Shown here: positions 24,540 through 37,701 of the stretch, piece by piece
How positions within the stretch are numbered: position 1 is the first letter of the stretch
Layout: each line of letters starts with the position of its first letter
Source: Linum tenue
Lineage: Eukaryota > Streptophyta > Magnoliopsida > Malpighiales > Linaceae
Assembly: GCA_946122785.1 (NCBI GenBank)
Contig: CAMGYJ010000007.1
Span: 35,675,587-35,739,586, forward strand
Length of the DNA: 64,000 nt
Direction of reading: 5' to 3'
Program-made: the position numbers and the translations under genes
The notes under the pieces: model-generated
What the model saw: only the letters and a program-made list of their open reading frames with translations
Told to the model about the DNA's origin: nothing
The model's database searches: none

Positions 24540-25208
24540 TCATCCAGTGGTACTAATTCCTCGTCGTCGAGCTCCAACGTCCTTGTGAAGTATCGCACAA
24601 ACCTTTGCAAGCGTGGTAGGATAAGGAACCCTAGCATGCCTCGACTCCAGCCTCTCCGCCACTTCCGAGTCATCGCAACTTCCCCGGAAACCCTCGAGAC
24701 TCGCCGCATCCGCCGCCGCAACGTCGTAGAACTCGCCGTAACGCTCGAAGAAGAGCTGTCGAAGGATCCAAAGCTCGAGGAGATCGGGACAACGTGGGGC
24801 GGCGAAAGCCAGCGTGGATACCGCCTTGTTGATCTCCCTAGGGCAGTCCGAGTGTCGGCGGATGTATGTGAGATTCGCGACGACGATCTCGCACGAATGG
24901 TACAGCAACTCGAGGATCCGGATCGCGTTCTCCTCCCTCACTATCTGCTCCGCGGCCACGAAGACGGCACCCACGTCCCCATCGTCTACGAACCGAGCTA
25001 TTCTGCCGGTACGGTCCTGGACCCGCTTTTCCCTTTCTTTCTTCAGGTTTCTCAGTCGGCTTTGCAGCTCGGTCACCGCCCTCTCGCACGTAGAACCGTT
25101 CCTCCAGCCCCCACCGCCTCGGAAGAAGCCGGTGATCATTGCTTCAAACTTTCCCCGACTGCTGCTGCTGCTTCTGGCGGGCACCTTCGCGACACTCGTC
25201 AACATCAT
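24540..25208 (-). CDS. IST1-like protein (Ist1/DUF292 domain), copy 2
   Basis: A 222-residue ORF identical in protein to copy 1. I see no base difference across the ORF or its roughly 130-nt upstream region, whereas flanking DNA differs by 1-2%. Ist1 signature at residues 141-158. Same start, TATA box and orientation. The family acts with ESCRT-III and Vps4/SKD1 in multivesicular-body formation. Whether this copy is expressed cannot be told from sequence. An intact frame in a satellite setting supports either recency or selection. Confidence 0.82.
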   Translation of the reverse strand: MMLTSVAKVPARSSSSSRGKFEAMITGFFRGGGGWRNGSTCERAVTELQSRLRNLKKEREKRVQDRTGRIARFVDDGDVGAVFVAAEQIVREENAIRILELLYHSCEIVVANLTYIRRHSDCPREINKAVSTLAFAAPRCPDLLELWILRQLFFERYGEFYDVAAADAASLEGFRGSCDDSEVAERLESRHARVPYPTTLAKVCAILHKDVGARRRGISTTG

Positions 25209-25293
25209 GATTAACGAGACTTTGGTAGAGTTGAAGGAAAAGGGAACTTTATTGTTTGTTTCCTTTTTTACGCTAGATGGAGGAGATTGGCGT

Positions 25294-25303
25294 GTTTATA
25301 TAG
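25294..25303 (-). promoter_or_regulatory. TATA box of IST1-like copy 2
   Basis: CTATATAAAC on the minus strand, at the same distance from the ATG as in copy 1. Confidence 0.5.
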
Positions 25304-25316
25304 GAGAGGAGTGGCC

Positions 25317-25783
25317 TGATGAGATAGCCTTGCTCGACTAGGATTAGGAAAACCTTTTAATCGTCGGAAACAAATTAAGTACCACTTTCTTATCCGAGCT
25401 GGCTACGTATTAGTCCCTTAAGTGTGGTGTATTAGGATTGTAGCCCATGCATGCAGAGACTTAGCTAGCTAGTTGCCGTGTTATGAGCCTAGGGTTTACC
25501 CTTTCTATAAATTGCACTCTAACCGAGTGTGAGAGAAACTCAAGCTGAATAAGAGATTTCTTATCGCAATCAACAGTAGTATTGGAACCGCGTAAATTAG
25601 GGATGATAATTTGAACCCACGTCTTACCGAGCATTACCTGACCTGACTCGTGTTGGGATGTGTATTACTCGACTCGTAGTAGCGTGGAGCGGAGTATGGG
25701 TATTTACTTCCGACTCCATGCCCTGTCTCGCCCTGTCGATTTCTTGGCACATTCTATCTATATTTATGTATTTATATTTCTCA
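25317..25783. repeat. Repeated noncoding segment, possible solo LTR, copy 2
   Basis: Equivalent to 16011-16478, with small differences such as 'gggtttaccctttc' where the other copies have 'gggttttccctttg'. Confidence 0.5.
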
Positions 25784-26166
25784 TATTTTGACTTTTTTCA
25801 ACTAGCTAGTTAGAAGGTAGAGATTTGATCTTTTAACTAGTTAGACTTAGCTACCCATTCTATTATCACTAATTTTCATTCATAAACTATTTTCGCTAAT
25901 TCATAAAATTAAAAAAACTATTTTCGCTTCGGTTTATCGTAAAAAAATAAAATTTTGCTTAAATTTTTTAAATAACATGTGAGAGTGTGTTGACCTGCCC
26001 CTCTCCATACCCGAGCAGGTATTACTCGCCCCGACCCGCATTGGTATTAACCATCTCGACTTGCACTTGGTGTGGGGCGGGTATGGGTATTGAGATTCTC
26101 GTCCCACCCCATTCATTTGTCATCACTAACGTAAATTTGTTAGTCTTTATTGTTTTGAGCGACACC

Positions 26167-26813
26167 TAGGGGTGGGTAATGGGCGGGTTAGGTGGTTTTT
26201 CGTTTCAAATTGACTCGCCCGCTTACTAGCGAGTTGGAATAATTGTGACCTACAATCCACTCACATTTTCTGCGGGTCGAGTTGGGTGGGTGGCGGATGA
26301 GTGCGGCTGGGTTGTGGGTTAACCAGCAAAAGCAATTCTCCAACCAGCAATTAAAAAAGTTGACTAAAATTTATAATAAGTTCATAGTAAATTAGTAAGA
26401 CTATACCAATTTAAACACTTCTCACTTTTGTTAAGTGAATCCATGTAGTATTTGCATAAAAAAAATTACTACTCTATCAACCAATTGTGAGAAAACTTAC
26501 GCATTTTGTGGTTTTGATAAAATTCAATATTTAATGGATTATAAAAATAATACGTATTCTCATATCCAAAATCTAATGTATATTACACAATACAATAACC
26601 AATAATAGTAGTTAAAACGATATTTTTTCATGTGAAAATAGGATGCGGGTCATTCGGTTGACCCGAAATCCACCCACCACCCACCCACATAAGTGCGGGT
26701 GGGAGATTTATCAATCCATAATCACCTGTATCAATCACCCACTGCTTGCGAGTCGGGTTATTTGTGGGTGGCGATATCAATCCGCGGATTAACCACCCAC
26801 GTGCCCACACATA
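26167..26813. mobile_element. hAT-type MITE, copy 2 (647 bp)
   Basis: Same element as 16861-17508. The flanks gcgacacc (26159-26166) and gcgacagc (26814-26821) differ at one base and show the 8-bp duplication better than copy 1. The right end reads inward TATGTGTGGGCACGTGGGTGG. Confidence 0.85.
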
Positions 26814-26989
26814 GCGACAGCTCACAGGTATTATAACATATATTTGGGTTATACCTGTAATGCTATCATGATATGGTCCCTTTAGAGGTCATTTGGATGG
26901 GGAATTTTAATAACGAGCAATTTGAATCCAAATCTCACGATTTAAAATACCCGAGAATGTATAAATGGGATTTGTGACAAATATAGTGG

Positions 26990-27967
26990 TTGTTGAGTGG
27001 AAGAAGAAATGTCACGAGGAGATGAAATCGTTGGTTAATTGTGGTTGGCGTATGGTGGTATGTTATATCTTTATATGGATTATGGGCCGGACTTAGTATT
27101 TGGCTTTTCGTTGCATGCTTGTCGAGCCCGTTGTTGTTTATGCGGGTCAGTTTCAGGAGCCCGTTGTAGTTTCACGCAATGACATTAATTTCCACTATCA
27201 ATTTATTTATCTTTTTTCACGGAATATCATCAAACTCGCAAAAGTCAAAGCAAAAACATACCTTTTCTCCAAGATCTTATTCTCCAAACTACTATTTAGT
27301 TCCAACTCTTGTAAACATTCAAATCGTTAATTTAATGATAATATTTTTCACCATCCATCCCAAGCTAGGGCTTACTAAAAAGAAATGGCAATTATAAGCA
27401 GACAAAACAGTTGAAGATACACATCATTTCGCCACTGGAGGTGTATGGATAAGGAAATCAGCATGTACTGTAAAATCGTACGAAAGGTTGTACCAGATAA
27501 ATCGGTGATAATTTATTGTGTGCTTATCGTGATTTAATTTTGATTAAACCCGTTTTGTATTGATAAAATTCTATAACATTTTTGGTTTCGATAAACATGT
27601 TTAAACTCCTAGTACTGTATGGTTTATCAAACACAATTTAAAATATGTATAACACAAACTAAGATAGTACATTTAGCAAACACCACTCTAAATATGTTAG
27701 AACACGAACTAAGAAAGTGTAGTCTACAACCTAAAGAAACACAACATATGTACTACATTTGATTAACCTTTTCAGTATTAATGATTCAAAAAACTGAAAC
27801 CCTAAAACGATAATTTTTTCAAAGTTTATCCGAGTAATGAATCTCAACCATCAGATTTTAGCGGGTCCAGAAAATCCAAATCTATGGGTGGAGAATTAAA
27901 TGCATTTTTATTTTTCTTTGTTTTCTTAAACGACTCATATTTTCTTTGTTTTAACTCGGATTTCAAT
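26990..27967. repeat. Diverged cyclotransferase upstream duplicate, copy 2
   Basis: Equivalent to 17684-18660 in copy 1. No coding sequence supported. Confidence 0.6.
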
Positions 27968-28281
27968 TATATATATATATATGGAACGAGTTCGTTGTGC
28001 TCTACCAAATGAGACCCAATTTCAATATTTCTTTAGGAAAAAAATTTGTCTCTCGTTACCAACTGCATACCATATGGTATCTTCTACGTTTTTTAATTTG
28101 TTTTTGAAAATTTTTGCACAGAAAGAACGAGTTCATCATAATCTGTTGGATTTACAAATTTGTTGGTGAACAAGATACATGACAAAAAAATACCACAAAA
28201 TACCACCCTAGTATGAGGTGGTATCTTCTGGTACACAATATTGAATGTCGTAAATGACAATTAGTATATTAAGGTGGTATC
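27968..28281. other. Short (TA)n tract and right edge of segment, copy 2
   Basis: A TA run of about 15 bp (27968-27982), then the same edge sequence with the ATACCACC/GGTGGTAT hairpin near 28199-28223, ending at 'ggtggtatc' against satellite. Confidence 0.6.
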
Positions 28282-31200
28282 TTAATGGAATTAATCATCA
28301 TTGAAGAACAGCCTCAGGCCAAATCTGTGATTAGGAGCCTTCAAAATCCAAAGAAAATGGCCTTTCGTCTCCAAAAAAATTATGAAAATGTCATTCGAAA
28401 ATAAATTGGCCCAAATCGCTGCTTAATGGACTTATCATCCATGGAGAATACGATCAATAGACTTCATTATCGGTGGAGAATAGCCTTGGCCTGATTCTGT
28501 GATCTGCAGCCTCCAGAATCGAAAGAAAATGGCATTTCGGAAAAATCGTCCGAAATTTGTGATGGTACCCTTTTGGAATCTACCAAAAATTGACCCGGAG
28601 TAAATCCGACCAAATCGATGCTTAATCATCTTTGAAGAACAGCCTCAGGCCGTATCTATGATTTGGAGCCTTCAAAATCCAAAGAAACTAGCCTTTCGTC
28701 ACCCAAAAAATAACGAAAATGTCATCCGAAGAAAAATTGGCCCAAATCGGTGCATCATTGACTTATCTTCCGTGGAGAATAGGATCAATAGACTTTATTA
28801 TCGGTGGAGAATAGCGTCGGCCTGATTCCGTGATCTGTAGCCTCCAGAATAGAAAGAAAATGGCAATTCGGAAAAAACGCCCGAAATTTTTGATGCTAAC
28901 CCTTTGGAATCTGCCAAAAATTGACCTGGAATAAATCCGCTCAAATCGGTGCTTAATCATCATTAACGAATAGCCTCAGGCCGAATCCGTGATCTATAGC
29001 CTTCAAAATCCAAAGAAGATAGCCTTTCCTCGCCCAAAAAATTACGAAAAATGCCACCCCATAATAAATTGGCCCAAATCGGTGCTTAATGGACTTATCG
29101 TCCGTGGATAATAGGATCAATAGACTTCATTATCGGTAGACAATAGCATCGGCCTGATTCCGTGATCTGCAGCCTCCAGAATCGAATGAAAATGGCATTT
29201 TAGAAAAATCGCTCGAAATCAGTGATGGTACCCCTTTGGAATATGCAAAAAATTGACCCGGAATAAATCCACCCAAATCGGTGCTTAATGGACTTAATCA
29301 TCGTTGAAGAATAGCCTCAGGCTGATCAGTGATTTGTAACCTTCAAAATCCGAAGAAAATCGTCTTTCATCGCCCAAAAAATTTTGAAATTGCCATCCAA
29401 AAATAAATTGTCCCAAATCGGTGCTTAATGGACTTATCATCCATGGAGAATAGGATCAATTGACCTCATTATCGGTGGAAAATAGCCTTGGCCTGTTTCC
29501 ATGATCTGCAGCCTCCAGAATCAAAAGAGTATGGCATTTCAGGATAAGGCTTTGTAATCTGCCAAAAATTGATCAGTGGAGAACAAATCTAAACAAATCA
29601 GTGCTAAATGGACTTAATCATCGTTGAAAAATAGCCTCAGGCCGAATCCGTTATCTGTAGCCTTCAAAATCCAAAGAAAATATCCTTTCGTCGCCCAAAA
29701 AATTACGAAATTGTAATCCGAAAATAAATTGGCTCAAATCAGTGCTTAATAGAATTATCATTTGTGGAGAATAGGATCACTAGACTTCATTATCGGTGGA
29801 AAATTGTCTCGCCTGATTCCGTGATTTGCCTAAAATTGACCCTGAATAAATCAGCCCATATCGGTGCTTAATGGACTTAATCATCGTTCAAGAATAGCCT
29901 CAGGCCGAATCCGTGATCTTAAGCCATCAAAATCCAAAGATAATGGCCTTCCGTCAACCAAAAAGTTACGAAAATATCATACGAAAATAAATTATCTTAA
30001 ATCGGTGCTTAATGGACTTATCATCCGCTGAAAATAGAATCAATAGACTTCATTATCGAGGAAGAATAGCCTCGCCCTGATTCCGTGATATGCAGCCTCC
30101 AAAATCAAAAGAAAATGGCATTTCAAAATAATCACCTAAAATCTGTGATGGTACCCCTTTGAAATCTGCCAAAAATCGACCCAGAATAAATCCGCCCAAA
30201 TCGGAGATTAATTGACTTAATCATCGAAGTAGAATAGACTTAGGCCGAATCCGTGATCTGTAGCCTTCAAAATCCAAAGAAAACGGTCTTTCGTGGTCCA
30301 AAAAATTACGAAAATGCTATCCGAAAATAAATTGGCCCAAATCGGTGCTTAATGGGACTTGTCATCCGTGCATAATAGGGTCAATAGACTTCATTATCGT
30401 TGGAGAATAGGCTCGGCCTGATTCCGTGATCTGCAGACTCCGGAATCGACAGAAAATGGCATTTCGGAAAAATCACCCGAAATCTGTGATGGTACCCCTT
30501 TGGAATCTACCAAAAATTGACCCGGAATAAATCCGTCCAAATCGGTGCTTAATGGACTTAATCATCATTGAAGAATAGCCTCAGGCTGAATCCGTGATAT
30601 GTAGCCTTAAAAATCCTAAGAAAATGTCCTTTCGTCGCCAAAAAAATTACGAAAATGTCATCCGAAAATAAATTGGCCCAAATCGGTGCTTAATAGACTT
30701 ACCATCCCTTGAAAATATGATTAATAGACTTCATAATCGGTGGAGAATAGCCTCGGCCTGATTCTGTGATTTGCAGCCTCCAGAATCGAAAGAAAATGCC
30801 ATTTCGGAAAAATCCGCCGAAATCTATGATGGTGTACCCCTTTGGATTCTGCCAAAAATTAACCCATAATAAATTCACCCAAAACGGTTCTTAATGGACT
30901 TAATCATCGTTGAAGAATAACCTTAGGACGAATCCGTGATCTGTAGCCTTCAAAGTCCAAAGAAAATGGCCTTTCGCCGTAGTAAAAATTACGAAAAATA
31001 CCATCCGTAAATATATTGGCCAAATCGGTGCTCAATGGTCTTATCGTCCGTGGAGAATATGATCAATAGACTTCATTATCGGTGGAGAATAACCTCGGCC
31101 AAATTCCTTGATCTGCAGCCACCAGAATCGAAAGAAAATGGAATTTCGGAAAAATCCCACGAAATCGAGGATGGTACCCCTTTGGAATCTGCCAAAAATT

Positions 31201-34200
31201 AACCGGGAATAAATCCGCCCAAATCAGTGGTTATTGGACTTAATCATCGTTGAAGAATAGCTTCAAGCCGAATCCGTGATCTGTAGCCTACAAATTCTAA
31301 AGAAAAAGGCCTTTCGTCGCTCAAAAAATTAGGAAAATGCCATACGAAAATAAATTGGCCCAAATCGGTGCTTAATGGACTTATCATTTGAGGAGAATCG
31401 AAACAATAGACTTCATTATTGGTGGAGAATTGCCTAGGCCTGATTCCGTGATCTGCTGCCTCCAAAATAAATAGAAAATGGCATCTCTTAAAAATCACCC
31501 GAAATCTGTGATGGTACTCCGTTGGAATCTGCCAAAACTTGACGCGGAATAAATTCGCCAAAATTGATGCTAAATAGACTTAATCATCGTTGAAGAATAG
31601 CCTCAAGCCGAATCCGTTATCTGTAGCCTTCAAAATCCAAAGAAAATGGCCTTTCGTCGCCCAAAAAATTACGAAAATGGCATCTGAAAATAAATTGGCC
31701 CAAATCGTTGCTTAATGGACTTACCATCCATGGAAAATAGGATCAATAGACTTCATTATTGGTGGAGAATAGCGTCGGCCTGATTTTGTGATTTGCAGCC
31801 TCCAGAATCGAAAGAAAATGCCATTTCGGAATAATCCCCCGAAATCTATGATGGTACCCCTTTGGAATTTACCAAAAATTTTCCCAGAATAAATCCGTTC
31901 AAAATGGTACTCAATGGACTTAATTATCGTTGAAGAATAACCTTAGGACAAATCCGTGATCTGTAGCCTTCAAAATCCAAAGAAAATGGTCTTTCGTCGG
32001 CCCAAGAATTACGCAAAATGCCATCCGATAATAAATTGGCCAAATCGGTGCTTAATGGACATATCGTCCGTGGAGAATAGGATCTATAGAGTTCACTATC
32101 CGTGGAGAATAGACTCGGCCTGATTCCGTGATCTGCAGCCTCCAGAATCGAAAGAAAATGGCATTTCAGAAAAAACGCCTGAAATCTATGATGGTACCCC
32201 CTTGGAATCAGCCAAATATTGACCCGGAATAAATTCGTCCAAATGGATGCTTAATGGACTTAATCATCGGTGAAGAATAGCCTCAAGCTGAATCCGGAAT
32301 CTGTAGCCATTAAAATCCAAAAAAATGGCCTTTCCTCGACCAAAAAATTACGAAAATGCCATCCGAAAATAAATTTGCCCAAATCGGTGGTTAATGGGTT
32401 TATCATCTATGGAGAATATTATCAATAAACTTCATTATTGGTGGAGAATAGCCTCGGCCTGATTACGTGATCTGCAGCCTCCAGAATCGAGAGAAAATAG
32501 CATTTCGAAAAAATCGCATGAACCAGTGATGGTACCCCTTTGGAATCTGCCAAAAATTGACCCGGAATAAATCCGCCCAAATCGGTGCTTAATGGATCTA
32601 ATCATCGTTGAAGTATAGCGTTAGGGCGAATCCGTCATATGAAGCCTTCAACATCCAAAGAAAATGGTCTTTCGTCGCCCAAAAAATTACGAAAATGCCA
32701 TCCAAAAGTAAATTGGCCCAAATTGGTGCTTAATGGGCTTATCATCCGCGGAGAATAGGATCAATAGACTTCATTATCGGTGGAGAATAGCCTCGGCCTA
32801 ATTCTGTGATCTGCAACATCCAAAATCGAAAGAAAATGGCATTTCAGAAAAAACGCCTGAAATCTCTTATGGTACCCCCTTGGAATCAGCAAAATATTGA
32901 CCCGGAATAAATTCGTCCAAATCGATGCTTAATGGACTTAATCATCGGTGAAGAATAGCCTCAACCTGAATCCGGAATCTGTAGCCATTAAAATAAAAAA
33001 AAAATGGCCTTTCGTCGACCAAACAATTACGAAAATGCCATCTGAAAATAAATTTGCCCAAATCGGTGGTTAATGGGCTTATCATCTATGGAGAATATTA
33101 TCAATAAACTTCATTATTGGTGGAGAATATCCTCGGCCTGATTCCGTGATCTGCAGCCTCCAGAATCGAGAGAAAATAGCATTTCGAAAAAATCGCCTGA
33201 ATCAGTGATGGTACCCCTTTGGAATCTGCCAAAAATTGACCCGGAATAAATCCGCCAAAATCGGTGTTTAATGGACTTAATCATTGTCGAAGAATAGCCT
33301 CAGGCCGAATCCGTGATCTGTAGCCTTCAAAATCCAAAGAAAATGGCCTTTCGTCACCCCAAAAAATTATCAAAAATGCCATCGTAAATAAATTGTCCAA
33401 ATCGGTGCTTAATGGTATTATCGTCCGTGGAGAATAGAATCTATAGACTTCATTATCGGTGGAGAATAGCCTCGGCCAGATTCCGTGATCTGCAGCCTCC
33501 AGAATCGAAAGAAAATGGGATTTCGGAAAAATCGCGCTAAATCTGTGATGGTACCCCTTTGTCATCTGCCAAAATTGACCCGGAATAAATCCACCCAAAT
33601 CGGTGCTTAATGGACTTAATCACCGTTAAAGAATAGCCTCAGGCTGAATCCGTGATCTGTAACCTTCAAAATCAGAAGAAAATGGCCTTTCGTCGCCCAA
33701 AAAATTACGAAAATGCCATTCCAAAATAAATTGGCCCAAATCGGTGCTTAAGGGACTTATCATCCGCGGAGAATAGGATCAATAGACTTAAATATCGGTG
33801 GAGAATAGCCTCGGCCGGATGCTGTGATCTGCAACCTCCATAATCAAAAGAAAATGGCAATTCGGAAAAATCGCTCGAAATCTGTGATGGTACCCCTTTG
33901 GAACTGCCAAAAAATGACCCAGAATAAATCCGCCCAAATTGGTTCTTAATGGACATAATCATCGTTGAAGAATAGCCTCAGGCCGAAGCCGTTATCTATA
34001 GCCTTCAAAATCCAAAGAAAATTGCCTTTCGTCGCCCAAAAACTTACGAAAATGCTATTCGAAAATAAATTGACCCAAATCGGTGCTTAATGAACTTATC
34101 ATTCGTGGAGAATAGGATCAATAGACTTCATTATCAGTGGAGAATAGCATCGGCCTGATAACGTGATCTGCAGCCTCCAGAATCAAAAGAAAATGGCATT

Positions 34201-35740
34201 TACGAAAAATCGTCCGAAATTTGTGATGGTACCCTTTTGGAATCTGCCAAAAATTGCCCCGGAATAAATCCGCCAAAATCGATGCTTAATCATCATTGAA
34301 GAACAGCCTCAGGCCAAATCTGTGATTAGGAGCCTTCAAAAACCAAAGAAAATGGCCCTTCGTCTCCAAAAAAATTATGAAAATGTCATTCGAAAATAAA
34401 TTGCCCCAAATCGCTGCTTAATGGACTTATCATCCATGGATAATACGATCAATAGACTTCATTATCGGTGGAGAATAGCCTTGGCCTGATTCTGTGATCT
34501 GCAGCCTCCAGAATCGAAAGAAAATGGCATTTCGGAAAAATCGCCTGAATGCAGTGATGGTACCACTTTGGAATATGCCAAAAATTGACCCGGAATAAAT
34601 CCGTCCCAATCGGTGCTTAATGTACTTAATCATCTTTGAAGAATAGCCTAAGGCTGAATCCGTGATTTATAGCCTTCAAAATCCAAAGAATATGGCCTTT
34701 CCTCGCCCAAAAAATTACGAAAAATGCCATCCCAAAATAAATTGGCCCAAATCGGTGCTTAATGGACTTATCATCCATGGATAATAGGATCAATAGACTT
34801 CATTATTGGTGGAGAATGGCCTTGGCCTGATTCCATGATCTGCAGCCTCCATAATCTAAAGAAAATGGAATTTGGTAAAAATAGCCAGAAATCTGTGATG
34901 GTACCCCTTTGGAATCTGCCAAAAATTGACCCAGAATAAATCCTCCCAAATCGATGCTTAATGGACTTAATCATCATTGAAGAACAGCTTCAGGGCGAAT
35001 CCGTGATCTGTAGCCTTCAAAATCCAAAGAAAATGGTCTTTCATTGCCCAAAATATTACGAAAATGACATCCGAAAATAAATTGGCCCAAATTGGTGCTT
35101 AATGGACTTATCATCCATGGATAATAGGATAAATAGACTTTATTATCGGTAGAGAATAGCCTCAGCCGGATTTCGTGACCTGCAGCCTCCGGAATCGAAA
35201 GAAAAAGGCATTTCGGAAAAATCGCCTGAAATCTGTGATGGTACCCCCTTTGGAATCTGCCAAAAATTGACTCGGATTAAATCCACTCAAAATGGTGCTT
35301 AATGGACTTAATCATTGTTGAAGAATAGCCTTAGGCCGAATCCGTGATCTGTAGCATTCAAAACCAAAGAAAATAGCCTTTAGTCGCCCAAAAATTACGA
35401 AAATGCGATCCGAAAGTAAATTTGCCCAAATTGGTGCTTAATGGACTTATCATCCGTGGAGAATAGGATCAATAGACTTTATTATCGATGGAGAATAGCC
35501 CCGACCTGATTTCGTGATCTGCAGCCTCCAGAATCGAAAGAAAATGGCATTTCAGAAAAATCGCCGGAAATTTGTGATTGTACCCTTTTGGAATCGTCCA
35601 AAAATTGACCCGGAATAAATCCGCTCAAATCGATGCTTAATGGACTTAATCATCATTGAAGAATAGCCTCATGCCGAATTAGTGATCTGTAGTATTCAAA
35701 ATCCATAGGAAATGACATTTCGTCGCCCAAAAAATTACGA
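28282..35740. repeat. Satellite array 3
   Basis: Same satellite family. Parts match specific parts of other arrays better than their neighbours do. The segment around 30046-31560 shares the rare variants 'cgaggaagaatagcctcgccctg' and 'tcatttgaggagaatcg'-type text with 7340-8115. The segment around 33610-34300 matches 20390-21730. No gene seen. Confidence 0.95.
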
Positions 35741-35938
35741 ACTGACTTTGACACTTAGTCGTTTTCTGGCAAACTTCCAGTTTCGATCTAGCCTTGTGAA
35801 AGGCATTAAAAACGACTCTTCTGGCTTCACCTTGAACTCCAAAGCACTGGATCTTGTAGAGCAACTCCCAAGCTTTAAGACAAGCCTTCCTTTGTCCATT
35901 TTCAATGAAGCATTGGAGAGAATCACCCTTGCAAAGTG
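35741..35938 (+). pseudogene. Possible exon fragment of an unidentified gene
   Basis: Satellite stops within 'aattacga' and unique DNA begins. The plus frame stays open as LTLTLSRFLANFQFRSSL... to ...LPLSIFNEALERITLA and ends at AA/GTGAGTAT, which resembles a 5' splice site (about 35934). Composition looks protein-like, but I do not recognise the family. The minus strand is also open over much of this interval, so the strand is uncertain. The upstream part is lost to satellite. Confidence 0.35.
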
Positions 35939-36200
35939 AGTATCCTGCACATGAACAAACACTTAGTCGCATTTGATGTTTTTTTGTGCCAATTTAATTT
36001 GCTTCTTGCTCAAGCAATTGTGGCTTGCAAGGTGGGTAAAAATGGATCATATCAGGAACATACTTTTTTATATTAACAGTTTTTTTAATTAGTAACTTCC
36101 TTAATTACCATTACACCACTACCTAAAATTAAGGAGAGAGTAAGAAAAATAAAATGGAGAAAAGTACATAAAAGTGTGCTATATATTATTGGAGGATGTG
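35939..36200. other. Unique AT-rich DNA at the left edge of segment copy 3
   Basis: It contains a possible intron after the fragment above. No gene recognised. It has no counterpart in copies 1 and 2. Confidence 0.4.
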
Positions 36201-36936
36201 TAGATGAGTTATGGGCCGGACTTTTTTTACGATAGTTATGGGATGGACCTGCTGTTGAGCTTTCCGTTGCATGCTTGTCGAGCCCGTTGTGGATTCTGCG
36301 GGTCAGTTTCAAGAGCCCGTTCACTCTCATCAATTTCCTCTATCAACCAATCTATTTTTTTCCACGTAACCTCATACAAAATTCAAAGGAAATACATTTG
36401 TTTTCTCCAACATCTCATTATCCAAATTACCGTTTAGTTACAATTCAGAATAGTCCTATGGATGTTATCTCTGGACAATGACTTGAAATCAAACACCGCG
36501 AGATACTATGAACCAAATATATCAGTGATAATGTATTGTGTGTTTAAATCGTAATTTAACTTTGAACGAAACCATTTTATATCAACTTGTAAAAATAAAA
36601 ATCAATTTATATCAATAAAATGCTATGACGTTTTGGGTTCTGATAAGCAGATTTTCTAGTCAGATTGTCAATACGGTATGGTTTAACATACATTACTTAA
36701 AATATGTATATTACGAACTAAGAAAATGTGCTTAGCAACAACAAGCACTAAGAAAGTGGCGTCCACAACCTAAAGAAACACAACATTTGATTAACCTTTT
36801 CGATTCAAATTAACGAAACCCCAAATTACAATACTACTTATAGTTCAAATGCTTTATCCTCTCTAAACCATTTACAATAACTTCTCCAAAACGAAATAGG
36901 CACTACTATAGTACTACTGATGCAAATTTTCAGGAT
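36201..36936. other. Noncoding spacer, copy 3
   Basis: Equivalent to about 14520-15233, starting at 'agttatgggccggac'. The cyclotransferase exon and Copia relic are absent. It shares the short form 'ccttttcgattcaaatt' with copy 1. Confidence 0.65.
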
Positions 36937-37593
36937 TCATCCAGTGGTACTAATTCCTCGTCGTCGAGCTCCAACGTCCTTGTGAAGTATCGCACAAACC
37001 TTTGCAAGCGTGGTAGGATAAGGAACCCTAGCATGCCTCGACTCCAGCCTCTCCGCCACTTCCGAATCAAAGCAACTTCCCTGGAAACCCTCGAGACTCG
37101 CCGCAACGTCGTAGAACTCGCCGTAACGCTCGAAGAAGAGCTGTCGAAGGATCCAAAGCTCGAGGAGATCGGGACAACGTGGGGCGGCGAAAGCCAGCGT
37201 GGATACCGCCTTGTTGATCTCCCTAGGGCAGTCCGAGTGTCGGCGGATGTAGGTGAGATTCGCGACGACGATCTCGCACGAATGGTACAGCAACTCGAGG
37301 ATCCGGATCGCGTTCTCCTCCCTCACTATCTGCTCCGCGGCCACGAAGACGGCACCCACGTCCCCATCATCTACGAACCGAGCTATTCTGCCGGTACGGT
37401 CCTGGACCCGCTTTTCCCTTTCTTTCTTCAGGTTTCTCAGTCGGCTTTGCAGCTCGGTCACCGCCCTCTCGCACGTAGAACCGTTCCTCCAGCCCCCACC
37501 GCCTCGGAAGAAGCCGGTGATCATTGCTTCAAACTTTCCCCGACTGCTGCTGCTGCTTCTGGCGGGCACCTTCGCGACACTCGTCAACATCAT
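36937..37593 (-). CDS. IST1-like protein (Ist1/DUF292 domain), copy 3
   Basis: A 218-residue ORF. Compared with copies 1 and 2 it lacks four residues (ADAA, about 166-169) through an in-frame 12-bp deletion, and has two replacements close by (R to Q at about 174, D to F at about 178). The Ist1 signature PDLLELWILRQLFFERYG and all helices are intact. Changes cluster in the linker after the main helical bundle, where the family tolerates variation. The TATA box is at the same place. Probable role is as for copy 1; expression is unknown. Confidence 0.8.
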   Translation of the reverse strand: MMLTSVAKVPARSSSSSRGKFEAMITGFFRGGGGWRNGSTCERAVTELQSRLRNLKKEREKRVQDRTGRIARFVDDGDVGAVFVAAEQIVREENAIRILELLYHSCEIVVANLTYIRRHSDCPREINKAVSTLAFAAPRCPDLLELWILRQLFFERYGEFYDVAASLEGFQGSCFDSEVAERLESRHARVPYPTTLAKVCAILHKDVGARRRGISTTG

Positions 37594-37678
37594 GATTAAC
37601 GAAACTTTGGTAGAATTGAAGGAAAAGGGAACTTTATTGTTTGTTTCCTTTTTTACGCTAGATGGAGGAGATTGGCGT

Positions 37679-37688
37679 GTTTATATAG
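37679..37688 (-). promoter_or_regulatory. TATA box of IST1-like copy 3
   Basis: CTATATAAAC on the minus strand, same spacing as in copies 1 and 2. Confidence 0.5.
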
Positions 37689-37701
37689 GAGAGGAGTGGC
37701 C

